Source: Streptomyces microflavus
Lineage (GTDB): Bacteria > Actinomycetota > Actinomycetes > Streptomycetales > Streptomycetaceae
Reading direction: 5' to 3'
DNA length: 64,000 nucleotides
Assembly: GCF_014650075.1 (NCBI RefSeq)
Contig: NZ_BMUG01000001.1
Location: 62,001-126,000 of the forward strand
Shown here: in pieces, positions 26,450-33,860 of the stretch
Position numbering within the stretch: position 1 is the stretch's first letter
How the letters are laid out: each line of letters starts with the position of its first letter
The notes under the pieces: generated by a model
Databases searched by the model: none
Seen by the model: the letters and a program-made list of their open reading frames with translations, nothing else
What the model was told of the DNA's origin: nothing
Translations under genes and position numbers: made by a program

Positions 26450-26650
26450 GTACGAACGTCATGAATCCGCCACAACACCCTCCGCGCACCTGATCTTGCG
26501 GAGGGTCACCGTCCGGATGGCCCCCTCCACACCCCCCGCGCGGTGCGCTCCCCGTGCCTCCGTGCGCCCTGAGCTGCGCTCGCTCTCCTGAGGTGGTCAT
26601 CACGGTCGCCGGGACCCCGCGGAGGGCGAAGATGCGGGATCATTTCTGCC

Positions 26651-27211
26651 ATGACGGAGGTGTCCTCGCTCACAGGGCGACTGCTCGTGGCCACACCCGC
26701 CCTGGCGGACCCGAATTTCGACCGCGCGGTGGTGCTCCTCCTCGACCACGACGAGGAGGGCTCCCTCGGCGTGGTCCTGAACCGCCCGACCCCGGTCGGC
26801 GTCGGTGACATCCTCGGGTCCTGGGCCGGTCTCACCGGTGAGCCGGACGTCGTCTTCCAGGGCGGCCCGGTCTCGCTCGACTCGGCGCTCGGTGTCGCGG
26901 TGATCCCCGGCGACGAGGGCCCGCTCGGCTGGCGCCGGGTCCACGGGGCGATCGGCCTGGTCGACCTGGAGACCCCGCCGGAGCTGCTCGGACCGGCCCT
27001 GGGCTCGCTGCGGATCTTCGCCGGGTACGCGGGCTGGGGCCCGGGCCAGCTGGAGGGCGAACTGGGCGAGGGTGCCTGGTACGTGGTCGAGTCCGAGCCC
27101 GGTGACGTCTCCTCCCCGCGGCCGGAGAACCTCTGGCGCGCGGTGCTGCGCCGCCAGCGCAGCGAGCTGGCGATGATCGCCACGTATCCGGACGACCCTT
27201 CGCTCAACTGA
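26651..27211 (+). CDS. YqgE/AlgH family protein (DUF179)
   Basis: A 186-aa protein with LTGRLLVATPALADPNFDRAVV and GSLGVVLNRPTP near the N-terminus, the YqgE/AlgH signature, and later GGPVSLDS and IFAGYAGWGPGQLEGEL, also diagnostic. These proteins are widespread and cytoplasmic; AlgH was first named from alginate regulation in Pseudomonas but its molecular role is unclear. It is followed 30 bp later by a DUF3039 gene and probably co-transcribed with it. Confidence 0.93.
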   Translation: MTEVSSLTGRLLVATPALADPNFDRAVVLLLDHDEEGSLGVVLNRPTPVGVGDILGSWAGLTGEPDVVFQGGPVSLDSALGVAVIPGDEGPLGWRRVHGAIGLVDLETPPELLGPALGSLRIFAGYAGWGPGQLEGELGEGAWYVVESEPGDVSSPRPENLWRAVLRRQRSELAMIATYPDDPSLN

Positions 27212-27241
27212 AGGCCCCGGCTTTCAGTACCCTTGGCGGTT

Positions 27242-27544
27242 ATGAGCACTCTTGAGCCCGATCGCGGGGCAGGTACGGGGACCCTCGTAGAGCCGACGCC
27301 GCAGGTGTCGAGGGGCGACGGCGACCACGAGCGCTACGCCCATTACGTCCAGAAGGACAAGATCATGGCGAGCGCCCTGGAGGGCACTCCCGTGGTGGCG
27401 CTGTGCGGCAAGGTCTGGGTGCCGGGGCGCGACCCCAAGAAGTACCCGGTCTGTCCCATGTGCAAGGAGATCTACGAGTCCATGGGCGCCGGCGGCGACA
27501 AGGACAAGGGCAAGGGCGGCGGCAAGGACAAGGGCAAGAAGTAG
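27242..27544 (+). CDS. DUF3039 family protein
   Basis: A 100-aa actinobacterial protein. The core YAHYVQKDKIMASALEGTPVVALCGKVWVPGRDPKKYPVCPMCKEIY has Cys residues (ALCGK, CPMCK) suited to bind zinc. The C-terminus is a Lys/Gly/Asp tail (GKGGGKDKGKK). Function unknown. The start is ATG 27242, in frame with a GTG at 27233; the ATG gives the conserved MSTLEP start. Confidence 0.88.
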   Translation: MSTLEPDRGAGTGTLVEPTPQVSRGDGDHERYAHYVQKDKIMASALEGTPVVALCGKVWVPGRDPKKYPVCPMCKEIYESMGAGGDKDKGKGGGKDKGKK

Positions 27545-27569
27545 GGCCCAGGTCCCACTCGGGTTTCAC

Positions 27570-27612
27570 GGCCCCCGGTGCGCGCGGTTGACGCGCGCAC
27601 CGGGGGCCTTTT
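27570..27612 (+). terminator. Intrinsic terminator after DUF3039 gene
   Basis: A perfect 16-bp GC stem (27570-27585 with 27593-27608), 7-nt loop and TTTT tail. Confidence 0.9.
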
Positions 27613-27676
27613 GCGTTCCCGGTCACCGAGGGTGACCGGATGCTCGCGTTGCACGGGCTGCGTCGGCTGGTCACAG

Positions 27677-27692
27677 AGTGGTGGAGACCACT
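27677..27692 (+). promoter_or_regulatory. DasR-responsive element (dre)
   Basis: AGTGGTGGAGACCACT differs from the DasR consensus AGTGGTCTAGACCACT only at two central bases and keeps both AGTGGT/ACCACT arms. DasR is the GntR-type sensor of glucosamine-6-phosphate controlling chitin and GlcNAc genes. The genes behind this site are an ABC sugar importer and a beta-N-acetylhexosaminidase, so the site is functionally coherent. Confidence 0.85.
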
Positions 27693-27720
27693 TGTCGGGC
27701 GCCGGAACCGGACTTACTCT
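27692..27720 (+). promoter_or_regulatory. Promoter of the amino-sugar import operon
   Basis: TTGTCG (27692-27697) and TACTCT (27715-27720) with a 17-bp spacer make a good housekeeping-sigma promoter. Its -35 element abuts and shares one base with the dre site, the geometry expected for repression by DasR. Confidence 0.7.
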
Positions 27721-27748
27721 CCTGCCAGTTGTGCAGAACGAAACGCAC

Positions 27749-27765
27749 GTTGCACATGATGCAAC
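27749..27765. promoter_or_regulatory. Second palindromic operator before the importer operon
   Basis: GTTGCA-CATGA-TGCAAC is a perfect 6-5-6 dyad downstream of the promoter and 24 bp before the start codon. It is unlike dre and may bind a second sugar regulator (LacI or ROK type). Confidence 0.5.
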
Positions 27766-27788
27766 GAATGACCGGTAGGGGTTCCCGG

Positions 27789-29093
27789 ATGAAGCTTTCT
27801 GCCCGAATTGCCGCCCCGGTTGCGGCGCTTGTGCTGGCGGGCCTCACCGCCACCGCCTGCGCGCCGCAGACCTCCGACACCAGTGCGAAGGGTGACGAGA
27901 AGAGCGGGACTCTCCGTGTCTGGCTCTACCAGGAAGTCGGCAACAAGCCCAAGGAGAAGGTCGTCGACGACGCGGTCGCCGCGTTCGAGAAGAGCCACAA
28001 GGGCGCGAAGGTCGAGGTGGAGTACATACCCGTCGACACCCGCGCCCAGCGGATCAAGGCCGCGTTCAACGACCCCAAGAGCGCCCCGGACCTCGTCGAG
28101 TACGGCAACAGCGACACCGCCGGATACGTCAAGGACGGCGGCCTCGCGGACATCACCGAGGAGTTCGGCGCCTGGGAGGAGGCCAAGGACACCGACCCGA
28201 TCGCCAAGCAGTCCGTAACCGTCGGCGACAAGGTCTACGGCGCCCCCTTCTTCGTCGGCGTCCGCGCCCTCTACTACCGCACCGACGTCTTCAAGGACCT
28301 CGGCATCCAGCCCCCCAAGTCCCAGGCCGAGCTGGTCTCCACCGCCAAGAAGATCCACAAGGCGAAGCCGGACCTCTACGGCCTCGCGGTCGGCGGCGCC
28401 TACACCTACGGCGCGATGCCCTTCATCTGGTCCCACGGCGGCGAGATCGCGGGCGAGAGCGGGGGAACGTACAAGTCGGCCATCAACAGCGAGAAGGCCC
28501 GCAAGGGCATCGAGGCCTACACCTCCCTCTTCGGCGACGACAACTGTCCGGCCGCCAAGTGCGCTTCCATGGGCGGCAACGCCACCGTGACAGCCTTCGC
28601 CTCCGGCAAGGCCGCCATGGCGATCGGCGGCGACTTCAGCCACGCGGCCGTCGAGGCGGGCTCGGTCAAGGGCAAGTACGCCGTCGTCCCGCTCCCCGGC
28701 ATCGCCCCGGACTCCATCGCCCCCGCCTTCGCGGGCGGCAACAACATCGGCGTACTCAAGAGCAGTTCGCACCGCACCCTCGCCGTGGACCTGATGAAGT
28801 CGCTCACCGGCAAGAAGACCCAGGCCGAGATGTTCGACGCGATGGGCTTCCTGCCCACCTACACCGACGTCCTGGACAACGCCGCGAAGAAGCAGCCCTT
28901 CGTCGCCCCCTTCGTCCAGACCCTCGGCGCGGGCGCCAAGTTCGTCCCCGCCTCGCCCGCCTGGGGCCAGATCGACGCATCCCTGGTCCTGCCGACGATG
29001 TTCCAGGAGATCGTCTCCGGCCGTAAGGACGTGGCGCAGGCCTCGGACGACGCGGCGAAGAAGATGGACGCGGCCTTCACCGCCGCAGGCTGA
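27789..29093 (+). CDS. Sugar ABC transporter substrate-binding lipoprotein
   Basis: A 434-aa family 1 solute-binding protein. The N-terminal signal peptide MKLSARIAAPVAALVLAGL ends in a lipobox TATAC, so the mature protein is anchored on the outer face of the membrane. The body has the MalE-like fold (GTLRVWLYQEVGNKPKEKVVDDA; the hinge motif GKAAMAIGGDF; ending FLPTYTD and AWGQID). With a GH20 enzyme in the same operon and a dre site upstream, the ligand is probably chitobiose or another beta-linked amino sugar. An open frame from 27678 is longer, but the signal peptide fixes ATG 27789. Confidence 0.92.
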   Translation: MKLSARIAAPVAALVLAGLTATACAPQTSDTSAKGDEKSGTLRVWLYQEVGNKPKEKVVDDAVAAFEKSHKGAKVEVEYIPVDTRAQRIKAAFNDPKSAPDLVEYGNSDTAGYVKDGGLADITEEFGAWEEAKDTDPIAKQSVTVGDKVYGAPFFVGVRALYYRTDVFKDLGIQPPKSQAELVSTAKKIHKAKPDLYGLAVGGAYTYGAMPFIWSHGGEIAGESGGTYKSAINSEKARKGIEAYTSLFGDDNCPAAKCASMGGNATVTAFASGKAAMAIGGDFSHAAVEAGSVKGKYAVVPLPGIAPDSIAPAFAGGNNIGVLKSSSHRTLAVDLMKSLTGKKTQAEMFDAMGFLPTYTDVLDNAAKKQPFVAPFVQTLGAGAKFVPASPAWGQIDASLVLPTMFQEIVSGRKDVAQASDDAAKKMDAAFTAAG

Positions 29094-29095
29094 CG

Positions 29096-30082
29096 ATGAC
29101 CACGCACACCACCGCTCTCAAGACCCCGGCCCCCGCTTCGGCCGGGGCGGGCACCGGCGCCCCCGCCGGCCGCCCGCCCCGGCGCGGCCGCTCCGTGTCG
29201 CCCAGGGGGCACTCCGGCTGGACCCCCTGGCTCTATCTGCTGCCCGCCCTCGTCCTGCTCGCCGGGCTGCTCGTCTACCCGATCTACCAGCTCGGCCTGA
29301 TCTCGTTCCTGGAGTACACCCAGGCCCAGGTCAGCGGCGGCGAACCGACCACCTTCCAGGGGTTCGGCAACTACGCCACCCTCTTCAACGACAGCCAGTT
29401 CTGGCAGGTCCTCCTCGCCACCGTCCTCTTCGCCGCCGCCTGCGTGGTCTCCACGCTGTTCGTCGGCTGTGCGCTGGCCGTCCTGCTCACCCGCATCCGC
29501 GCCCTGCCCCGGCTCGCGCTGATGATGGCCGCGCTGGGCGCCTGGGCCACCCCCGCGATCACCGGCTCCACCGTCTGGGTCTTCCTCTTCGATCCGGACT
29601 TCGGACCCGTGAACAAGGTGCTCGGCCTCGGTGACTTCTCCTGGACGTACGGGCGCTACAGCGCCTTCGCGCTCGTACTCCTCGAAGTCCTGTGGTGCTC
29701 GTTCCCGTTCGTGATGGTCACCGTGTACGCGGGCATCCGGGCCATCCCCACCGAAGTGCTGGAGGCCGCCTCACTGGACGGCGCCTCCCAGTGGCGGATC
29801 TGGCGGACCATCATGGCGCCGATGCTCAAGCCCATCCTGATCGTCGTCACCATCCAGTCGATCATCTGGGACTTCAAGGTCTTCACCCAGATCTACGTCA
29901 TGACCAACGGCGGCGGTATCGCCGGACAGAACCTGGTGCTCAACGTGTACGCGTACCAGAAGGCGTTCGCGTCCTCGCAGTACAGCCTCGGATCGGCGAT
30001 CGGCGTCGTGATGCTGGTGATCCTGCTGGCCGTCACGCTGGTCTATCTGCGCCTGGTGAGGCGCCAGGGGGAGGAACTGTGA
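29096..30082 (+). CDS. Sugar ABC transporter permease (MalF type)
   Basis: A 328-aa membrane protein with a roughly 45-aa Ala/Pro/Arg cytoplasmic leader and six helices (WLYLLPALVLLAGLLVYPIYQ first). The EAA loop reads EVLEAASLDGASQWRIWRTIMAPMLKP, the contact point for the ATPase. Its start lies 2 bp after the binding-protein stop and its own stop overlaps the next gene by 4 bp. Confidence 0.93.
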   Translation: MTTHTTALKTPAPASAGAGTGAPAGRPPRRGRSVSPRGHSGWTPWLYLLPALVLLAGLLVYPIYQLGLISFLEYTQAQVSGGEPTTFQGFGNYATLFNDSQFWQVLLATVLFAAACVVSTLFVGCALAVLLTRIRALPRLALMMAALGAWATPAITGSTVWVFLFDPDFGPVNKVLGLGDFSWTYGRYSAFALVLLEVLWCSFPFVMVTVYAGIRAIPTEVLEAASLDGASQWRIWRTIMAPMLKPILIVVTIQSIIWDFKVFTQIYVMTNGGGIAGQNLVLNVYAYQKAFASSQYSLGSAIGVVMLVILLAVTLVYLRLVRRQGEEL

Positions 30083-30966
30083 GCGCGACGACCGACAGTG
30101 CCGCACGCGGGGGCACGCGCGGCGTACGCACGCTTCTGCGCGTCAAGAGGCCCGGCAGGCTGGCGGCCGAGGCCGCCGCCCTGCTGATCGCCGTGGCGGT
30201 CGCCTTCCCCCTCTACTGGATGGTGCTCTCCGCCTTCAAACCGGCCGGCGAGATCCAGTCGACCGACCCCCGCCCCTGGACGCTGGCCCCCTCGCTCGAC
30301 TCGTTCCGCCGGGTCTTCGAACAGCAGGACTTCGGCCGCTACTTCCTCAACAGCCTGCTGGTGGCGGGCACGGTCGTCATCGCCTCCGCGCTGATCGCCT
30401 TCCTGGCCGCCACCGCCGTGACCCGCTTCCGCTTCAAGTTCCGCACCACCCTGCTGATCATGTTCCTGGTCGCGCAGATGGTCCCGGTGGAGGCGCTCAC
30501 GATCCCGCTGTTCTTCCTGATGCGGGACTTCGGCCAGCTCAACACGCTCGGCTCGCTGATCCTCCCGCACCTCGCCTTCTCACTGCCGTTCGCCATCTGG
30601 ATGCTCCGCGGCTTCGTCAAGGCGGTCCCCGAAGCACTGGAGGAGGCCGCCTACATCGACGGGGCGAGCCGCACCCGCTTCCTGTGGCAGATCCTCTTCC
30701 CGCTGGTCTTCCCCGGCCTCGTCGCGACCAGCGTCTTCTCCTTCATCACCACCTGGAACGACTTCCTGTTCGCGAAGTCCTTCATCATCAGCGACACCTC
30801 CCAGTCGACGCTGCCCATGGCGCTGCTGGTCTTCTTCAAGCCGGACGAGAACGACTGGGGCGGGATCATGGCAGCCTCGACGGTGATGACCATTCCCGTC
30901 CTCGTCTTCTTCGTACTCGTACAGCGACGCCTCGTCTCCGGACTGGGCGGAGCGGTAAAGGACTGA
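30079..30966 (+). CDS. Sugar ABC transporter permease (MalG type)
   Basis: A 295-aa six-helix permease. The EAA motif EALEEAAYIDGASRTRFLWQILFPLVFPG is present, and AFPLYWMVLSAFKP is typical of the MalG branch. No ATPase gene is present in the operon; Streptomyces importers of this type share the MsiK ATPase encoded elsewhere. GTG 30079 overlaps the previous stop. Confidence 0.93.
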   Translation: MSATTDSAARGGTRGVRTLLRVKRPGRLAAEAAALLIAVAVAFPLYWMVLSAFKPAGEIQSTDPRPWTLAPSLDSFRRVFEQQDFGRYFLNSLLVAGTVVIASALIAFLAATAVTRFRFKFRTTLLIMFLVAQMVPVEALTIPLFFLMRDFGQLNTLGSLILPHLAFSLPFAIWMLRGFVKAVPEALEEAAYIDGASRTRFLWQILFPLVFPGLVATSVFSFITTWNDFLFAKSFIISDTSQSTLPMALLVFFKPDENDWGGIMAASTVMTIPVLVFFVLVQRRLVSGLGGAVKD

Positions 30967-30970
30967 CGTC

Positions 30971-32680
30971 ATGACATCCAAGAACGCCGAGGGCCCGGAC
31001 GCGCCGACATCCGGGGGCGAGGCGGTTCCCGGGCTCGTCCCCGCCCCGCGCGGCCTGACCTGGGGACCGCCCGGCCAGGAGCCGTTCCGGCTGGGCGAGG
31101 CAACGGTCATCAGCGCCGCGCCGGGCACCGAGGGCGTCGCCCGCCGGCTGCGCGCCACGGTCGGCGCCGCCACCGGGCTGCCGCTCGCCGAAGCCACCGA
31201 GGGCACCGAGGCCGCCGACGGCACCGCCGCTCCTCGCGTGGAGCTGGCGCTCGACGCGGCGCTGGCGCCCGAGGCGTACCGCCTGGCCGTCGACGCCGGT
31301 GCCGTACGCATCACCGGCGGCAGCGCGGCCGGCCTCTTCTGGGGGACGCAGACCTTCCGTCAGCTCCTGGGCCCGGACGCCTTCCGGCGCGCCCCCCTCG
31401 CGCCGGGGCGCACCTGGGACGTCCCCGCCGTGGTCGTCGAGGACGAACCCCGCTTCTCCTGGCGCGGCCTGATGCTCGACGTCTCCCGGCACTTCCTGCC
31501 CAAGGACGACGTCCTGCGCTACCTGGACCTCCTCGCCGCCCACAAGCTGAACGTCTTCCACTTCCACCTCACCGACGACCAGGGCTGGCGCATCGAGATC
31601 AAGCGCCACCCGCGCCTGACCGAGGTCGCCTCCTGGCGCTCGCGCACCAAGTACGGCCACCGGGCCTCCGAACTGTGGGACGAGACCCCGCACGGCGGCC
31701 ACTACACCCAGGACGACATCCGCGAGATCGTCGCCTACGCCGCCGAGCGGCACATCCGCGTCGTCCCCGAGATCGACATCCCGGGCCACGCGCAGGCCGC
31801 CATCAGCGCGTACCCCGAGCTGGGCAACACCGACGTCATCGACACCACCGCCCTCTCCGTCTGGGACAACTGGGGCATCAGTCCGAACGTACTCGCCCCC
31901 ACCGACAACACCCTGCGCTTCTACGAGGGCGTCTTCGAGGAACTCCTGGAGCTCTTCCCCGCCGAGACCTCGCCGTTCATCCACGTCGGCGGCGACGAGT
32001 GCCTCAAGGACCAGTGGAAGGAGTCCCCGGCCGCCCAGGCCCGGATCGCCGAACTCGGCCTCAAGGACGAGGACGAGCTGCAGTCCTGGTTCATCCGCCA
32101 CTTCGACACCTGGCTCACCGCACGCGGCCGCCGCCTCATCGGCTGGGACGAGATCCTCGAAGGCGGCCTCCCCGAAGGCGCCGCGGTCTCCTCCTGGCGT
32201 GGTTACGCGGGCGGCATCGCGGCCGCCGAGGCCGGGCACGACGTGGTGATGTGCCCCGAGCAGCAGGTGTATCTGGACCACCGTCAGGACGGCGGCCCCG
32301 ACGAGCCGATGCCCATCGGGTACGTCCGCACCCTGGAGGACGTCTACCGCTTCGAACCCGTTCCGCCGGGCCTCTCCGAGGAGGCCGCCGGGCACATCCT
32401 CGGTACCCAGGGCAACGTGTGGACCGAGGTCATGCAGAACCGGTCCCGCGTCGACTACCAGGTCTTCCCGCGCCTCGCCGCCCTCGCGGAGGTCGCCTGG
32501 ACGCCCCTGCCGGCCCCGGCCGACCGGGACTTCGGCGCCTTCGAGGAGCGCATGACGGACCATTACGCCCGGCTCGACGCCCTCGGCGTCGACTACCGCC
32601 CGCCGGGCGGCCCGCTGCCCCGGCAGCAGCGGCCCGGCGTCCTCGGCCGCCCGATCGAGGGGGCGCCGCCGGTGGTGTGA
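30971..32680 (+). CDS. GH20 beta-N-acetylhexosaminidase, cytoplasmic
   Basis: The 569-aa glycosidase removes terminal GlcNAc or GalNAc from chito-oligosaccharides by substrate-assisted catalysis. A GH20b N-terminal domain (to about residue 150) precedes the barrel, which opens with PRFSWRGLMLDVSRHF. The catalytic Asp-Glu pair is in HVGGDECLKD (about 341-342). There is no signal peptide, so it acts on sugar already imported by the adjacent ABC system, yielding GlcNAc for the pathway that signals DasR. It starts 4 bp after the permease stop. Confidence 0.93.
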   Translation: MTSKNAEGPDAPTSGGEAVPGLVPAPRGLTWGPPGQEPFRLGEATVISAAPGTEGVARRLRATVGAATGLPLAEATEGTEAADGTAAPRVELALDAALAPEAYRLAVDAGAVRITGGSAAGLFWGTQTFRQLLGPDAFRRAPLAPGRTWDVPAVVVEDEPRFSWRGLMLDVSRHFLPKDDVLRYLDLLAAHKLNVFHFHLTDDQGWRIEIKRHPRLTEVASWRSRTKYGHRASELWDETPHGGHYTQDDIREIVAYAAERHIRVVPEIDIPGHAQAAISAYPELGNTDVIDTTALSVWDNWGISPNVLAPTDNTLRFYEGVFEELLELFPAETSPFIHVGGDECLKDQWKESPAAQARIAELGLKDEDELQSWFIRHFDTWLTARGRRLIGWDEILEGGLPEGAAVSSWRGYAGGIAAAEAGHDVVMCPEQQVYLDHRQDGGPDEPMPIGYVRTLEDVYRFEPVPPGLSEEAAGHILGTQGNVWTEVMQNRSRVDYQVFPRLAALAEVAWTPLPAPADRDFGAFEERMTDHYARLDALGVDYRPPGGPLPRQQRPGVLGRPIEGAPPVV

Positions 32681-32690
32681 GCCCACCCTC

Positions 32691-32721
32691 GGCCCGCGCC
32701 GGACCTGCTCCGGCGCGGGCC
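32691..32721 (+). terminator. Terminator of the importer/GH20 operon
   Basis: A perfect 13-bp stem GGCCCGCGCCGGA/TCCGGCGCGGGCC (32691-32703 with 32709-32721). Confidence 0.88.
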
Positions 32722-32963
32722 GAACACCCTGCGGCACGAACGTAATAAGTCGTACAAGCCTCGCTTAAGAGTGGCAATTCACCCTCCGCTCCGAAGAGGT
32801 GCGAAACCGGATCATCCCCCAGGTCAGGGACGGATCCACCCTTCGCGGACCCTCGCGCCGGTCCCGTCGGAAGATGTGCCAGAGTTGCCACGTCCGGCCT
32901 GTGAGCACGTACCGTACGGCGGAACAGGCGGACCAGCCGGGAGACCGGGAAGGGGCAGCTGGG

Positions 32964-33860
32964 TTGACCACGCACGCACCGCAGGCGCTGCAGTCGGTGA
33001 CGCTGCCGGCCTCGCTCGACGAGGCCGTGGCGGCGCTGGAAGTCATGCCTGCCGCCGTCCCCGTGGCGGGGGGAACGGACCTGATGGCGGCCGTGAACAA
33101 GGGGCTCCTGCGCCCCTCGGGACTGGTCGGCCTCGGCCGGATCAGCGAGCTGCGCGGCTGGCACTACCAGGACGGCCACGCCCTGCTCGGCGCCGGCCTC
33201 ACCCACGCCCGTATGGGACGGCCCGACTTCGCCGCCCTGATCCCCGCCCTCGCCGCCTCCGCACGCGCCGCGGGCCCGCCCCAGATCCGCAACGCCGGAA
33301 CCCTCGGCGGCAACATCGCCACCTCCGCGCCCACCGGCGACGCCCTGCCGGTGCTGGCCGCCCTGGAGGCCGAGCTGGTCGTCGCGGGACCCGGCGGAGC
33401 CCGTCGCGAGATCCCCGTCTCGCACCTGCTGGCCGGCCGCGAGATGCTGGCCCCGGCCGAGCTGATCGGCTTCGTCCGCGTACCGCTGCTGCACGCCCCG
33501 CAGGTGTTCCTGAAGGCCACCGGCCGCACCGGACCCGGCCGTGCCACCGCCTCCGTCGCCATCGTCCTGGACCCGGCCCGCCGCGGGGTCCGCTGCGCGG
33601 TCGGCGCCATCGCCCCGATGCCGCTGCGCCCGCTGGAGGCGGAGCGCTGGATCGCCTCGCTGATCGACTGGGACGGCGAGCGGGGCCTGGCGCCCGACGC
33701 GCTGGCCGCCTTCGGCGAGTACGTCGCCGCCGCCTGCATCCCGGACCACGCACCGCCGGCCGACGGATCAGAGGCCCCGCCGCTGTCCCCGGCCGTACTC
33801 CACCTGCGGCGCACCGTCGCCGCGCTCGCCCGACGCGCACTGGGGAGGGCACTGTCGTGA
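32964..33860 (+). CDS. Molybdenum hydroxylase FAD-binding subunit
   Basis: A 298-aa xanthine dehydrogenase-type FAD subunit (CoxM/XdhB class). It has AVPVAGGTDLMAAVNKG, the FAD pyrophosphate loop, then IRNAGTLGGNIATSAPTGDALPVLAAL, a diagnostic FAD-binding block, and a C-terminal CO-dehydrogenase flavoprotein domain. It hands electrons from the Fe-S subunit to FAD and onward to NAD or another acceptor. TTG 32964 behind GGAAGGGG is chosen because the conserved protein begins there. Upstream GTG or ATG alternatives (frame open from 32799) would add an unrelated Arg-rich tail. Confidence 0.85.
   Translation: MTTHAPQALQSVTLPASLDEAVAALEVMPAAVPVAGGTDLMAAVNKGLLRPSGLVGLGRISELRGWHYQDGHALLGAGLTHARMGRPDFAALIPALAASARAAGPPQIRNAGTLGGNIATSAPTGDALPVLAALEAELVVAGPGGARREIPVSHLLAGREMLAPAELIGFVRVPLLHAPQVFLKATGRTGPGRATASVAIVLDPARRGVRCAVGAIAPMPLRPLEAERWIASLIDWDGERGLAPDALAAFGEYVAAACIPDHAPPADGSEAPPLSPAVLHLRRTVAALARRALGRALS

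Noticed and set aside
32771..33856. Extension of the Fe-S subunit upstream to 32771
   Set aside because: That frame overlaps the FAD subunit out of register; the GTG at 33857 coupled to the FAD gene stop is far better.
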